Source: Rhodoplanes sp963840055 (GTDB taxonomy: Bacteria > Pseudomonadota > Alphaproteobacteria > Rhizobiales > Xanthobacteraceae). From it: a stretch of DNA of 64,000 nt. The number at the start of each line of letters is the position of its first letter. Position 1 is the first letter of the stretch. This document shows, in pieces, positions 1 through 9,029 of this stretch. The notes below the pieces were generated by a model. The model ran no database searches. It was not told the origin of the DNA and saw only the letters and a list, made by a program, of their open reading frames with translations. The position numbers and the translations under genes are program-made. The stretch covers positions 25,356-89,355 of the forward strand of contig CAWIXM010000032.1 in NCBI GenBank assembly GCA_963840055.1. The letters run 5' to 3'.

Positions 1-852
1 AAACCCGTAGGCGTTGTCCTTGGCGTCGGGCGGCATGTCGCCGACATGGTTGAACACGCCGTCCATGATCACATGAATGCCGCGCTCATGGCAGGCGTTG
101 ATTAGTGCAATGAGCCAGGACAGCTTTTCGGCGGGGGCTCGCAACGCATTGGCATAGCGGTACTCGACGGAGAAGTACTGATGGGGTGTGTAGCCCCAAC
201 TGAAATCGTCGCCTGGCCACGCGGTCCAAGGCATGAACAGGATGGCGTTCACGCCGAGGACTTGCCGCAGATAATTGAGCTTGTCTTGCACCGCGTCGAT
301 CGGCGCGCGCCATCCACGAAATTCGTCGGTGAAATCGTCGATCATCAGCTCGTAGATGACGAGGTCGCGCAGCGGCTTGCGTCCGCCCTGCACCGGCTTC
401 ACCGCGGGATTGCTGCCGCCGATCACCACGCCGGAATTCTGGTACTCGGCGCCGCCATAGCGCGCGCACGGGTCGCCGACCAATCGGTGCTTCCCGCCTT
501 TGAAACCTACGAGATACTTGTACTGGTAGAAATCCGACGGCAGCTCGATCGGCGTTTTGTAGCGAAACAAGAATCCTTTCGGGTGATTCTCGCGCACCAT
601 CGCTGGGGCGGCGGCCCGGTCCCAAGGAGCCTGTCCGAGGTGCGCCTGGAAGTCGCCGACAACCTTGATGAATTCGATCTGCGGATCGCCATATCCCTCC
701 ACGGGTGGGGTGTGGTCCGGGACATCTTGAGGCTGCGCATGGTACTGGTCCGGCGACACCGCTCGATCGGGAAAGAAAATCTTGAACTCGATCGCTCCCT
801 TGGTTTCGTCATTCCCGACCTGAAAGGCCCCAAATTTCTCCTGCATATACAT
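1..852 (-). CDS. GH13 alpha-amylase-family enzyme (partial, C-terminus outside window)
   Basis: The open frame runs off the left edge, so only the first 284 residues are visible. After an N-terminal beta-sandwich-like part comes the start of a GH13 barrel: an LVIYELMIDDF strand, a WGYTPHQYFSVE segment and the region-I motif DGVFNHVG at residues about 264-271. This family acts on alpha-1,4 or alpha-1,6 glucans (branching or debranching enzymes, amylases, trehalohydrolases). The catalytic Asp/Glu/Asp regions lie beyond the window, so the exact reaction cannot be assigned. The ATG at 852 was chosen because AGGGGGTGA lies just upstream. Family call is firm; subfamily unknown. Confidence 0.85.
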   Translation of the reverse strand, partial: MYMQEKFGAFQVGNDETKGAIEFKIFFPDRAVSPDQYHAQPQDVPDHTPPVEGYGDPQIEFIKVVGDFQAHLGQAPWDRAAAPAMVRENHPKGFLFRYKTPIELPSDFYQYKYLVGFKGGKHRLVGDPCARYGGAEYQNSGVVIGGSNPAVKPVQGGRKPLRDLVIYELMIDDFTDEFRGWRAPIDAVQDKLNYLRQVLGVNAILFMPWTAWPGDDFSWGYTPHQYFSVEYRYANALRAPAEKLSWLIALINACHERGIHVIMDGVFNHVGDMPPDAKDNAYGF

Positions 853-1033
853 GGGTCACCCCCTTTGGACCGCTGAATGAGCCTGAACCTTACCAGCGGT
901 TCATGGCGGAACGCCCGCGACGACCGGGACCAATACCAACAAATGGTTGTGATAAGGAGGCGGGATTTGCCACGCTCGCCCGCGTGCAGCTTGGCGCCAC
1001 GCCGAGGCGGGTGGTCGATCGGCCTGACAGGAT

Positions 1034-1600
1034 TTAGCGCGAGCGCATCCGCAGCGACGGTGCGCGCACGCTGAACGGGTAAGCGGCCTCGACCACGTAA
1101 GGACCGCCGCCAACCGACGCCCGCGACGAATAAAGGACAAAGCGCGTGACCTCGAACGGCGGCGACCGGAACGGTTGGCGGGAGCCGAGATAGTCGGCGA
1201 CCTGACGCGCAGACGAGTCGCGCAACCGCGCAAGTGTGACATGCGGAGAGTATTTGCGGCCTTCCGGCTCAAGGCCGACCCGTTGCATCAACCGCTCATG
1301 CTCGGCCTGCAGATCATACACGGCGCTGCTTGCGCTGACTGCGGCGAACACGGCGCGCGGCTTGCGCCCGCCGAACGACGAGAGGCCTTCGAGGCGCAAC
1401 TCGAACGGTGGGCGATCGACGTCGCCAAGCATAAAGGCAATATCGCGCGCGAGGCGGTCATCGATATCGCCGATAAAGCGCAGTGTGAGATGATAGTTTT
1501 CCGGATCGATCCAACGGGCGCCCGGCAACCCGCCCCGCAGCATGGCGAGCAACTCGCCTATCTCCTTCGGAATTTCGACGGCGGTGAAGATTCGCGGCAT
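1034..1600 (-). CDS. thpR: RNA 2',3'-cyclic phosphodiesterase (2'-5' RNA ligase family)
   Basis: 188 residues, the usual length for the 2H phosphoesterase superfamily. Both catalytic HxTx motifs are visible: HLTL at about residue 38 and HVTL at about residue 121. The N-terminus MPRIFTAVEIP is typical of ThpR/LigT. The enzyme opens 2',3'-cyclic phosphates on RNA; its physiological substrate is not settled in bacteria. It is cytosolic, with no signal peptide. It lies 43 bp upstream of the arylesterase stop on the same strand and could be co-transcribed with it. Function rests on motifs and length. Confidence 0.88.
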   Translation of the reverse strand: MPRIFTAVEIPKEIGELLAMLRGGLPGARWIDPENYHLTLRFIGDIDDRLARDIAFMLGDVDRPPFELRLEGLSSFGGRKPRAVFAAVSASSAVYDLQAEHERLMQRVGLEPEGRKYSPHVTLARLRDSSARQVADYLGSRQPFRSPPFEVTRFVLYSSRASVGGGPYVVEAAYPFSVRAPSLRMRSR

Positions 1601-1643
1601 GGCAGCAGCTCGTTGCGTTATTAAAGGCCGAAGATTTTGCGGG

Positions 1644-2285
1644 TCACGACCCGCGCAGCAGCTTCGCCTGCGCGATCAGCTCCTCCATCTTGGGCAGGAT
1701 CCGCTTGACAATCACATCGACGCCCGCAGCGCTTGGATGCAGTCCGTCTCTTTGGTTCAGCGCGAGGTCGGTGGCGACCCCATCCAGGAAAAACGGATAG
1801 AACGGTACATTATAGGCTGCGGCGAGCGCAGGAAAAATGGCGTCGAAGGCCTGCGCATAAGCTGTCCCCATATTCCGCGGCGCCGCCATGCCGCAGAGCA
1901 AAACGGGGATGTGCCGCTCCTTCAGCCGGCGCAGAATGGCGTCGAGCGCCTTGCGAGTAGCCGCAGGATCGACGCCGCGCAGGGCGTCATTCGCCCCGAG
2001 CTCAAGAATGACGGCGTCGGTTCCCTCCGGCACCGACCAGTCAAGGCGCGCAAATCCGTCGGCCGCAGTGTTGCCGGAAATGCCCGCATTGACGATCTCG
2101 ACCGCGAAGCCCTTGGCGGCGAGCGCTTGCTGCAGTTTGGCGGGGAACGCTTCGGCCGCGCGCAGGCCGTATCCGGCGACGAGCGAGTCGCCGAGCGCGA
2201 CGATGCGCAGGGGCCGCGCGCCCTCGGCCTGCGCCCCACCCGCATGACCGGCGAGCAAAACCGCAACAACTGCAACCGCGCGCAT
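1644..2285 (-). CDS. Secreted arylesterase/lysophospholipase (SGNH/GDSL hydrolase, TesA-like)
   Basis: Short signal peptide (MRAVAVVAVLLAGHAGGAQA), then the SGNH blocks: GDSLVAGYGL with the nucleophile Ser, an N in the AGISGNTAADG segment, GAND, and DGLHPS with the catalytic Asp and His. The family hydrolyses acyl esters and thioesters in the periplasm. The ATG at 2285 was chosen because it gives a clean signal peptide and avoids overlapping the divergent ABC gene; a longer frame reaches 2414. Divergent tesA next to ybbA/ybbP is a widely conserved arrangement, which supports the call. Confidence 0.88.
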   Translation of the reverse strand: MRAVAVVAVLLAGHAGGAQAEGARPLRIVALGDSLVAGYGLRAAEAFPAKLQQALAAKGFAVEIVNAGISGNTAADGFARLDWSVPEGTDAVILELGANDALRGVDPAATRKALDAILRRLKERHIPVLLCGMAAPRNMGTAYAQAFDAIFPALAAAYNVPFYPFFLDGVATDLALNQRDGLHPSAAGVDVIVKRILPKMEELIAQAKLLRGS

Positions 2286-2394
2286 GATGCGGCGGGCGAG
2301 CACCTGGACCGACCCGGCCCGCCTCCCATATGAGGTGAACCATCGAGCCGCGTGGGCAGCCCGTCCGCCGGGCCTACTCGGCGAAAATGACCGC

Positions 2395-3118
2395 ATGGAC
2401 CACACCTCGACCAATATTCACGCGCTTGCGCCGGCGATCGCGCTCTCTCGGGTCAATCTTGCGCTCGGGCGCGACGCGGCCCGCGTCCACATCCTCAAGG
2501 ACATCAACCTTCATATAGGTCAGGGCGAGGCGATTGGCCTTGTCGGTCCTTCGGGATCGGGCAAGACAACGCTGCTGATGGTCATAGCAGGTCTGGAACG
2601 GCCTAACACCGGGTCCGTCGTCGTCGCCGGGGAGGATCTCGGCGCGCTTAACGAAGATAAGCTCGCCCGCTTCCGTGGCCGGAACGTCGGCATCGTGTTC
2701 CAATCCTTCCATCTCATCCCGACGATGACGGCGATCGAGAACGTCGCCGTGCCGCTGGAATTGGCGGGCGTGGAGCGGGCATTCGCGATCGCCCGCGAGG
2801 AGCTGGCCGCGGTCGGGCTGGGCGACCGAACTCGCGCACTATCCGGCCGAATTGTCCGGCGGGGAGCAGCAACGCGTGGCGCTGGCGCGCGCGCTCGCGC
2901 CCAACCCCTCGATTTTGATCGCTGACGAGCCGACCGGCAATCTCGACGAAGCGACCGGTGGGCAAATCATCGACTTGATGTTCGCCGGCCACGCCGAACG
3001 GCGCACGACGCTCGTTCTGGTCACCCATGACGCGAGCCTCGCCGCGCGATGCGACCGCATCGTGCGGCTGCGATCGGGCGCAATCGACGCGCCGATCCGC
3101 ACGCGAGCGAGCGCGATC
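2395..3118 (+). pseudogene. YbbA-type ABC transporter ATP-binding protein, frameshifted
   Basis: The first frame from ATG 2395 carries Walker A (GPSGSGKTT) and the Q-loop (VFQSFHLIPT), then loses sense after LGDRTR near 2835. The rest continues one frame over: HYPAELSGGEQQ (2837 on), Walker B LIADEPTGNLD and the H-loop LVTHD. Removing one base around 2833-2837 restores a full LolD/YbbA-like ATPase that would power the permease downstream. After the shift the frame has no stop and runs directly into the permease, so ATPase and permease would appear fused. The boundary at 3118 is an inference from the permease ATG. It may be a sequencing error rather than a dead gene, because the permease is intact. 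Confidence 0.8.
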
Positions 3119-5698
3119 ATGAGTGCGGCTGAAGGCGTTCTCGGCGCGGCGCCGGCGCGGGCCGGTCTATACAAACTTCTTCGCCTCAGCCTGCGCGACT
3201 TGCGCGGAGGCTTGCGGGGATTCACCGCCTTCATCGCCTGCCTCGCGCTCGGCGTCATGACGATTGCGGGCGTAGGCTCGCTTGCGCAAAGCCTCACCGC
3301 CGGCTTGGCCCGCGAAAGTCGCGCGATCCTGGGCGGCGATCTTTCTTTCATCCTGGCGCAGCGCCAAGCCAAGCCGGACGAACGCGCGTTTCTTGCGCGC
3401 CAGGGCGACGTGTCGGCGATAGCCACGTTGCGGGCGCTCGCGCGCACCGAGGATGGGCGCGCGTCCCTGGTCGAGCTCAAAGCGGTGGATGAGCGCTACC
3501 CCCTCTATGGCGCGGTCGTGACCGATCCGCCGGCGCCGCTCGCCGACACGCTTGTCCGCCGCGGCGACGCCTTCGGAGCGGCCGCCGACCCGCTGTTGTT
3601 CGCGCGCTTGGGTCTGCAGCCGGGGGCGCACGTAAGCATCGGTGCGGCGACTTTCGAGTTGCGCGCGCGGATCGTGAGCGAGCCCGACAAGCTCGCAGCC
3701 GGGATCGGCTTCGGCCCCCGGCTGATGATCAGCGATGAGGCGCTGCGCGCGACCGGGCTGTTGCAGCCGGGCAGTCTCGTGCGGTTCCTCTATCGCGTGC
3801 GGCTGCCGGGGGCGCGCGCCGCCAATCGCACCGACGCCGTTGTCGAAGCCGCAGAACGCGAGTTTCCCCATGCCGGCTGGGAGATTCGTTCGAGCACCAA
3901 CGCTTCGCCGCTACTCGAGCGGAATATCGACCGCTTTACGCAGTATCTTGTGCTGGTCGGACTAACGGCGCTTCTGGTCGGCGGCGTCGGCGTCGCGAAC
4001 TCGACCAAGCATTATCTTGACCGCAAGCTGAGCGTAATCGCCACGTTGAAATCGCTCGGCGCCACCGCGCGCCAGGTGGTTGCACTCTATTTCCTCCAGA
4101 TCCTGCTGCTCGCGCTGCTCGGCGCCGCGATCGGACTCGCTCTGGGCGCGCTGATGCCGTTCGCTATCGCGAACGTGTTCGGCGCTATCATTCCCCTCCC
4201 GCTCGCGCCCTCCTTCTATCCAGCCGAGCTTCTACTCGGGCTTCTCTATGGCCTCCTGACTGCGGCGGCATTCGCCATCTGGCCGCTCGGGCGCGCGCAT
4301 GACGCGCCGGTCTCCGCTTTGTTTCGCGACGCGATCGTGCCGGAAAGCCGTTGGCCGCGCAGGCGCTATGTGCTCGCGACCGCGATGGCCGGCCTTGCGC
4401 TCGCCGCGGTCGCGATCGGCGCTTCGTATGATCGCAAGATCGCCGCCATCTTCGTCGTCGCCGCGCTCGGCGTGTTCATGCTGTTGCGCGCGGTGGCGTT
4501 TGCGGTGATGTTGCTTGCGCGCGCTGTTCCACGCCCACATTCGACCATTCTGCGCCTTGCGCTCGCCAACATCTACCGACCGGCCGCGTTGACTCCGACG
4601 ATCGTTCTGTCGCTCGGTCTCGGCATGGCGGTGCTGGTGACGGTGGTCGAAATCGACGCCAATCTGCGCCGGCAACTCACCGCGACGCTGCCGGAGAAGG
4701 CTCCTTCGTTCTTCTTTCTCGACATCCCGGCCGGCGACATCGCGCGGCTCGATGACTTGGTTCGCGCGCAGGCGCCCCAGGCTGCGCTTGAGAGCACGCC
4801 CGTGCTGCGCGGCCGTATTGTCGATGTGAACGGTGTGTCCGCAGACGAACTGAAAGCGCGCCCGAACGCCGTCTGGGTGCTGCATGGCGATCGGGGCATC
4901 ACCTATGCCGGCACGGTACCGCCCGGCTCACGCGTGATCGAAGGCGAATGGTGGGGCGAACACTACGACGGGCCGCCGCTGCTTTCATTGGACAAGCGGA
5001 TCGCGGACGGTCTCGGTCTCAAGCTCGGCGACGCGGTCACCGTCAACGTGCTCGGCCGCGACATTACCGCGCGTATCGCCAACTTGCGCACGGTCGATTG
5101 GCAGTCGCTCGGCCTCAACTTCGTGCTGGTTTTTTCGCCGGGCGCGTTTCGCGGCGCGCCGCTGACGCATGTCGCAACCGTGACTTTTGCGGACGGCGGC
5201 ACGCCGCAAGAAGAAGCAGCGCTGTTGGACGCGGTGACGCAGCGCTTTCCGGGAGTCACGCCGGTGCCGGTCAAGGAGGCGATCAGCGCGGTTAGCGCGC
5301 TCGTCTCCAACCTCGCGCTTGCCGTGCTGGCGGCGAGCGCCGTGACGCTCATATCGACCGTGCTCGTGCTCGGCGGCGCGCTCGCGGCCGGCCACCGGCA
5401 CCGCGTCTACGACGCCGTCGTGCTGAAGACGTTTGGCGCGACGCGCGGCCAGATCATCGCCTGCTATCTCTTAGAATATCTCTTGACTGGCGCCGCCGCG
5501 GTCCTGTTCGGGATGACGGCCGGCTCGATCGCGGGATGGCGCGTCGTCCGCGACCTGATGACGCTTCCGTTCACATGGCAAGCGGCGCCGGCGCTGACGG
5601 CTGCGGCGGCTGCGCTTGCGGTCACGATGATCTGCGGTCTCATCGGCACCTTCGCCGCACTCGGACGCAAGCCGGCGGCAGCGTTGCGAAACCTTTAG
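3119..5698 (+). CDS. FtsX-like ABC transporter permease (YbbP type)
   Basis: About 859 residues from ATG 3119. A first membrane segment (FTAFIACLALGVMTIAGVG) is followed by a large periplasmic domain, FtsX-type membrane bundles near the middle and C-terminus (LVGLTALLVGGVGVANSTKH; VLAASAVTLISTVLVLGG) and a second periplasmic region. This matches YbbP, which with YbbA forms a type VII ABC exporter next to the TesA esterase; its substrate is unknown. The open frame extends upstream into ATPase sequence without a stop, so the start is inferred from the usual domain boundary. Confidence 0.85.
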   Translation: MSAAEGVLGAAPARAGLYKLLRLSLRDLRGGLRGFTAFIACLALGVMTIAGVGSLAQSLTAGLARESRAILGGDLSFILAQRQAKPDERAFLARQGDVSAIATLRALARTEDGRASLVELKAVDERYPLYGAVVTDPPAPLADTLVRRGDAFGAAADPLLFARLGLQPGAHVSIGAATFELRARIVSEPDKLAAGIGFGPRLMISDEALRATGLLQPGSLVRFLYRVRLPGARAANRTDAVVEAAEREFPHAGWEIRSSTNASPLLERNIDRFTQYLVLVGLTALLVGGVGVANSTKHYLDRKLSVIATLKSLGATARQVVALYFLQILLLALLGAAIGLALGALMPFAIANVFGAIIPLPLAPSFYPAELLLGLLYGLLTAAAFAIWPLGRAHDAPVSALFRDAIVPESRWPRRRYVLATAMAGLALAAVAIGASYDRKIAAIFVVAALGVFMLLRAVAFAVMLLARAVPRPHSTILRLALANIYRPAALTPTIVLSLGLGMAVLVTVVEIDANLRRQLTATLPEKAPSFFFLDIPAGDIARLDDLVRAQAPQAALESTPVLRGRIVDVNGVSADELKARPNAVWVLHGDRGITYAGTVPPGSRVIEGEWWGEHYDGPPLLSLDKRIADGLGLKLGDAVTVNVLGRDITARIANLRTVDWQSLGLNFVLVFSPGAFRGAPLTHVATVTFADGGTPQEEAALLDAVTQRFPGVTPVPVKEAISAVSALVSNLALAVLAASAVTLISTVLVLGGALAAGHRHRVYDAVVLKTFGATRGQIIACYLLEYLLTGAAAVLFGMTAGSIAGWRVVRDLMTLPFTWQAAPALTAAAAALAVTMICGLIGTFAALGRKPAAALRNL

Positions 5699-5890
5699 GG
5701 TTAACAAATCGTGCTTTGCGACAACTAGCCGCTGGCTGCGAAGGAGATTCGCCTTACCGCAAGCGGCTTTGCGACAATCAGTCGCCACGGGCGGCCCCTC
5801 CCCTCACATATAATCAACCATACTGGCGAATGCTCGAACCGCGGGGCGACACTCCGCGCGAAACTTGCGGATACAATCGGGGGTTCGACG

Positions 5891-6712
5891 ATGTCGGACT
5901 GGAATCGGGACATGGCGAGCGTGAGCTATGGCCGTGCGAGTCGCGCCGACACAGCGGTGATCGACGCCGGCCTGCGCACCTACATGCTGCGCGTCTACAA
6001 CTACATGACGCTCGGCCTCGTCATTACCGGCTTCGCCGCCCTGGGCATGTATCTCGCGTCCGTCACCGGCGACCCCGCGAGCGCCGCACATGTTGTGCGC
6101 GGCGGGGTGCAACTGCCTGCACGCATCGCCGGCGGCATGTATCTCACGCCGATCGGTTACGCCGTTTACGCGAGCCCGTTCAAATGGGTGATTATGCTTG
6201 CGCCGCTTGCGCTGGTGTTCGGGCTGAGCTTTGGCGCCGAGAGGCTGCGGCCGGCGACCGCGCAAATTCTATTCTGGGCTTATGCCGCGCTGGTGGGGTT
6301 GTCGCTCGGCGCAATTTTCATGGCGTTCACGCACACGTCGATCGTGCGGGTGTTCTTCATCACCGCCGCATCCTTTGGCGCGCTGTCGCTGTGGGGTTAC
6401 TCCACTTCGCGCGACCTCTCCGGCGTGGGCTCGTTTCTAATCATGGGACTGTTTGGCGTCATCATCGCCTCCGTCGTTAACCTGTTCCTCCAGAGTTCGG
6501 CGCTGCAATGGGCGGTTTCTGTGGTCGGCGTATTCGTTTTCGCCGGGTTGACGGCGTGGGACACGCAACGTCTTAAAAACGAGTATGTGTACGGCGCAAT
6601 GGACGGCGAGACGGCCGAGCGTTCGGCCATAATGGGCGCGCTCTCGCTCTATCTCGACTTCGTCAACCTGTTCACGCTGCTGCTCCAGCTTCTCGGCCAG
6701 CGCCAGGAGTGA
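5891..6712 (+). CDS. Bax inhibitor-1/YccA family membrane protein (copy 1)
   Basis: 273 residues with about seven hydrophobic segments after a short N-terminal tail. Family-typical stretches are LRTYMLRVYNYM at the start, FFITAASFGALSLWGY in the middle, and AWDTQRLK then LYLDFVNLFTLLLQLL at the end. The family comprises inner-membrane proteins related to eukaryotic BI-1 and bacterial YbhL/YccA, linked to membrane stability, calcium leak and protease control. The upstream 190 bp has no gene. A paralogue follows after 176 bp in the same direction. Membership is certain; role not known. Confidence 0.93.
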   Translation: MSDWNRDMASVSYGRASRADTAVIDAGLRTYMLRVYNYMTLGLVITGFAALGMYLASVTGDPASAAHVVRGGVQLPARIAGGMYLTPIGYAVYASPFKWVIMLAPLALVFGLSFGAERLRPATAQILFWAYAALVGLSLGAIFMAFTHTSIVRVFFITAASFGALSLWGYSTSRDLSGVGSFLIMGLFGVIIASVVNLFLQSSALQWAVSVVGVFVFAGLTAWDTQRLKNEYVYGAMDGETAERSAIMGALSLYLDFVNLFTLLLQLLGQRQE

Positions 6713-6888
6713 GATGGCTGCAATATGGCTTGCCGCCCCCTGTCCGAAAATTCATGGTTCCCGCCGGGTAACCATCTTCACCCGGCCGCGCGCTGTGATT
6801 ATATTCCAAACGGTTTCTGGCGGCGTGATACAACCGCCTCCGCTTGCCCAGCGGCCTTTGTTAACGGGCGATAGAAAGGACCTCATCA

Positions 6889-7650
6889 ATGTCGGACTTC
6901 GACCGGAATCCCGCGGCGAGCCGCGGCTACCCGGCGGATCGTGCGGTCGCCATCGATCAGGGCCTGCGCGCCCACATGATCCGCGTCTACAACTACATGG
7001 CAGGCGGCGTCGCGCTCACCGGCGCGATTGCATGGATCACCTTCCAGTTTTCCGTTGTAACCAACGAAGCCGGCGCGATCGTCGCTCTGACCCCGCTCGG
7101 TCAAACCCTGTTCCAGGGCCCGATGCTCTGGGTGCTGATCCTCGCGCCGCTCGGTCTCGTGTTCTTCTTGAGTTTCAGGATCAACCGCCTCGAGCTCGGC
7201 ACCGCCCGCGCCCTGTTCTTCCTCTATGCGGGCTTGCTGGGGGTGTCACTCGCAACGATCTTCATGGTCTACACCCATGGGTCGATCGCGCGCGTATTCT
7301 TTATTTCGGCCGCCTCGTTCGGCGCGCTGAGCCTATGGGGCTACACGACGCGACGCGATCTGACGGGCATGGGCTCGTTCCTGATCATGGGGTTGTTCGG
7401 CCTCATCATCGCGATGCTCGTCAACATGTTCCTGAAGTCGAGCGCGCTCGACTGGGCGCTTTCGGTCATCGGCGTGCTGATCTTCGCTGGGCTCACCGCG
7501 TGGGATACCCAGAAGATCAAGGAATACTATGACCCGATGGACGACGGCACCGTCGCAGGCCGCAAGGTTGTGATGGGAGCGCTCGCGCTCTACCTCGACT
7601 TCATCAACCTGTTCCTGATGCTGTTGCGCCTGTTTGGCGACCGCCGCTGA
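6889..7650 (+). CDS. Bax inhibitor-1/YccA family membrane protein (copy 2)
   Basis: 253 residues, clearly paralogous to the gene just upstream: it shares the LRxxMxRVYNYM start, the FFISAASFGALSLWGY core and the C-terminal ALYLDFINLFLMLLRLFGDRR. AAAGGACC before ATG 6889 is a good ribosome site. The loop after the second membrane segment is shorter than in copy 1. Predicted inner-membrane protein with about seven helices. A long stem-loop follows the stop codon. Family is certain; function is inferred only from the family. Confidence 0.93.
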   Translation: MSDFDRNPAASRGYPADRAVAIDQGLRAHMIRVYNYMAGGVALTGAIAWITFQFSVVTNEAGAIVALTPLGQTLFQGPMLWVLILAPLGLVFFLSFRINRLELGTARALFFLYAGLLGVSLATIFMVYTHGSIARVFFISAASFGALSLWGYTTRRDLTGMGSFLIMGLFGLIIAMLVNMFLKSSALDWALSVIGVLIFAGLTAWDTQKIKEYYDPMDDGTVAGRKVVMGALALYLDFINLFLMLLRLFGDRR

Positions 7651-7956
7651 GGCTGACGGCCGCTCTGTTTGAGAGCGATACGTTCAACGGACGGGACAAG
7701 TTAGGATCTGCCGCAACGTGGCGGATTCGAAACTTGCCCGTCCGCTTCGTTGTTCGATCTGTTTTCCCCGCGCTCATATAGTCCAGAACGTTTGGTCCAG
7801 AGCGCTCTTCGACCGCGCGACTGCCCCGGATGCGCTGGCGCGCGCCTGTGTCGGCTTGACTGACTCTGCCAGGTGAAATTAGCTAATAACAGGCCCTGGA
7901 CGACATGGCGCGATCGATCCGGTTGGCGCGCCGCACAAATCAGAAGGACGGCACAA
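7651..7956. other. Intergenic region with long stem-loop
   Basis: About 306 bp without a convincing gene. It contains one strong inverted repeat at 7688-7744, annotated separately. The remainder, up to the ribosome site of the next small gene (AGAAGGA at 7942-7948), shows no clear terminator T-run or promoter. Confidence 0.5.
7688..7744 (+). other. Long interrupted inverted repeat (stem-loop) after BI-1 copy 2
   Basis: The outer arms 7688-7702 and 7731-7744 pair over 14 bp with one bulged A (CGGACGGG then CAAGTT). An inner stem pairs 7706-7712 with 7720-7726, with one G-T pair, around a 7-base loop. It begins 38 bp after the stop codon. There is no immediate T-tract, so it may be an mRNA 3' end or processing structure rather than a simple intrinsic terminator. 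Confidence 0.55.
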
Positions 7957-8295
7957 TTGTCCGAATTCAAAAAGCCGATCCACGAGATCGACATAACCGA
8001 CATAACAAGGGCGACCGCCCAACTGCCAAACGTCGATATTGAGATCGTTCACCGCCGCGCGCCGGACAGCGATAGCGAGCAGATTTTCATCAGCATGCAG
8101 GCCGTGCCTTCGTTTGACGCGTTCGGGCGCTTTCTCAGGGGAGCCAACCCGTTCTCCTTGTGGGCCGAGTCGACCCGGCTTGCCTGGCTCTTTTGGGCTG
8201 ACGCCGCCCGTCTTGCGATGCTCCCACTGAGCTTAGCCACATTGCTGTCGCCACCCAGCCCAAAGGGGCGGTCGCGTTCCTCGGAGGAACGCTGA
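7957..8295 (+). CDS. Small hypothetical protein
   Basis: 112 residues from TTG 7957, chosen because AGAAGGA sits eight bases upstream; the open frame itself extends back to GTG 7873. The N-terminal half is polar (SEFKKPIHEIDITDI) and the middle reads as a beta-type segment (EQIFISMQAVPSFDAFGRF). The next part is hydrophobic with Trp and Leu (LWAESTRLAWLFWADAARLAMLPLSLATLL) and may associate with the membrane; the tail is basic. No domain recognised. Coding is supported by the ribosome site and an ordered amino-acid pattern. Confidence 0.5.
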   Translation: MSEFKKPIHEIDITDITRATAQLPNVDIEIVHRRAPDSDSEQIFISMQAVPSFDAFGRFLRGANPFSLWAESTRLAWLFWADAARLAMLPLSLATLLSPPSPKGRSRSSEER

Positions 8296-8348
8296 ACCTC
8301 AAGCATTTGGAGAGGACTTCGCGCCGCCCTTCGCGCGGGGGCGTGTAA

Positions 8349-8735
8349 TTAATTCGCGACCAGGCTCAAGACCGCCTTGTCGAGAACCCGCAGCACACGG
8401 TCGAGCTCGTGGCCGCCTTCGACGATCAGGCCAGTTGCAGAGACCACCCGGTAGACGCCCTGGCGTCGCGCCAGGCGCGGATTCTTTTCGATGCGGTAGA
8501 TTGGAACTTCGGCGGCGGAGCGGAAGACTGAAAACACCGCGCGGTCCTTGTGGAAGTCGATGGCGTAATCGCGCCATTCCCCCGACGCAACCTTTCGGAC
8601 GTATAGACCGAAAATTCGCTTCAGTTCACGCCGGTCGAAGGTTACGCGGGCATTGGGGGCGACGGCCGGATGCTTAACGGTCACCTCGCCCCCGCGGAAC
8701 TCGCTTGGGTCGGCATCACCAAGCTCCAAGCTCAT
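8349..8735 (-). CDS. DUF2794 domain-containing protein
   Basis: 128 residues. The central block matches the DUF2794 pattern of alphaproteobacteria: VTFDRRELKRIFGLYVRKVASG, EWRDYAIDF, RAVFSVFRSA, then IYRIEKNPRLARRQG. No catalytic motif or signal peptide is seen; the protein is probably cytosolic. It converges on the preceding small gene. Family recognition comes from sequence memory of conserved blocks; the biochemical role is unknown. Confidence 0.85.
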   Translation of the reverse strand: MSLELGDADPSEFRGGEVTVKHPAVAPNARVTFDRRELKRIFGLYVRKVASGEWRDYAIDFHKDRAVFSVFRSAAEVPIYRIEKNPRLARRQGVYRVVSATGLIVEGGHELDRVLRVLDKAVLSLVAN

Positions 8736-8910
8736 CGGCGCCTCCTCGTCATCGATACGTCATGATCGCTCCGAAAGGGGCGGGAGAGCAAGTGCGTCGA
8801 GACGCGCCGAGGTTCCGATACAGATCACGCGTTCGTTAGTCCGTTCATAATGATGCCAGAATTCGGCCGTGCGCAGGCCGATCTGCCTTGCAAAGAAACA
8901 TCATTGCCAC

Positions 8911-9029
8911 GGGGTCCGGTCTGACATGAGTACCGGATTCCTCAGCCCCCCAGCCCCCCGGGCTCGTAAGGGCCGGACCCTCTGGCAAATCGTGGATGAT
9001 AAGGCCGGCCAAGCCGGCCTTTTTCTTTT
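8911..9029 (+). ncRNA. Candidate structured small RNA with intrinsic terminator
   Basis: A 9-bp closing stem pairs 8911-8919 (GGGGTCCGG) with 8973-8981 (CCGGACCCT, last pair G-T). It encloses a C-rich region with two C runs separated by AG and a small AGCCC/GGGCT hairpin (8952-8964). A strong intrinsic terminator follows at 9001-9029. Exposed C-runs followed by a terminator are typical of alphaproteobacterial sRNAs that pair with ribosome binding sites. An ATG at 8926 opens a frame that runs straight through the terminator, which argues against coding. No known RNA family was matched; the 5' end is inferred. Confidence 0.45.
9001..9029 (+). terminator. Rho-independent terminator
   Basis: Perfect 9-bp stem AAGGCCGGC/GCCGGCCTT with a CAA loop, followed by TTTCTTTT. 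It points along the + strand, while both flanking protein genes are on the - strand, so it must serve the candidate RNA upstream. Confidence 0.8.
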
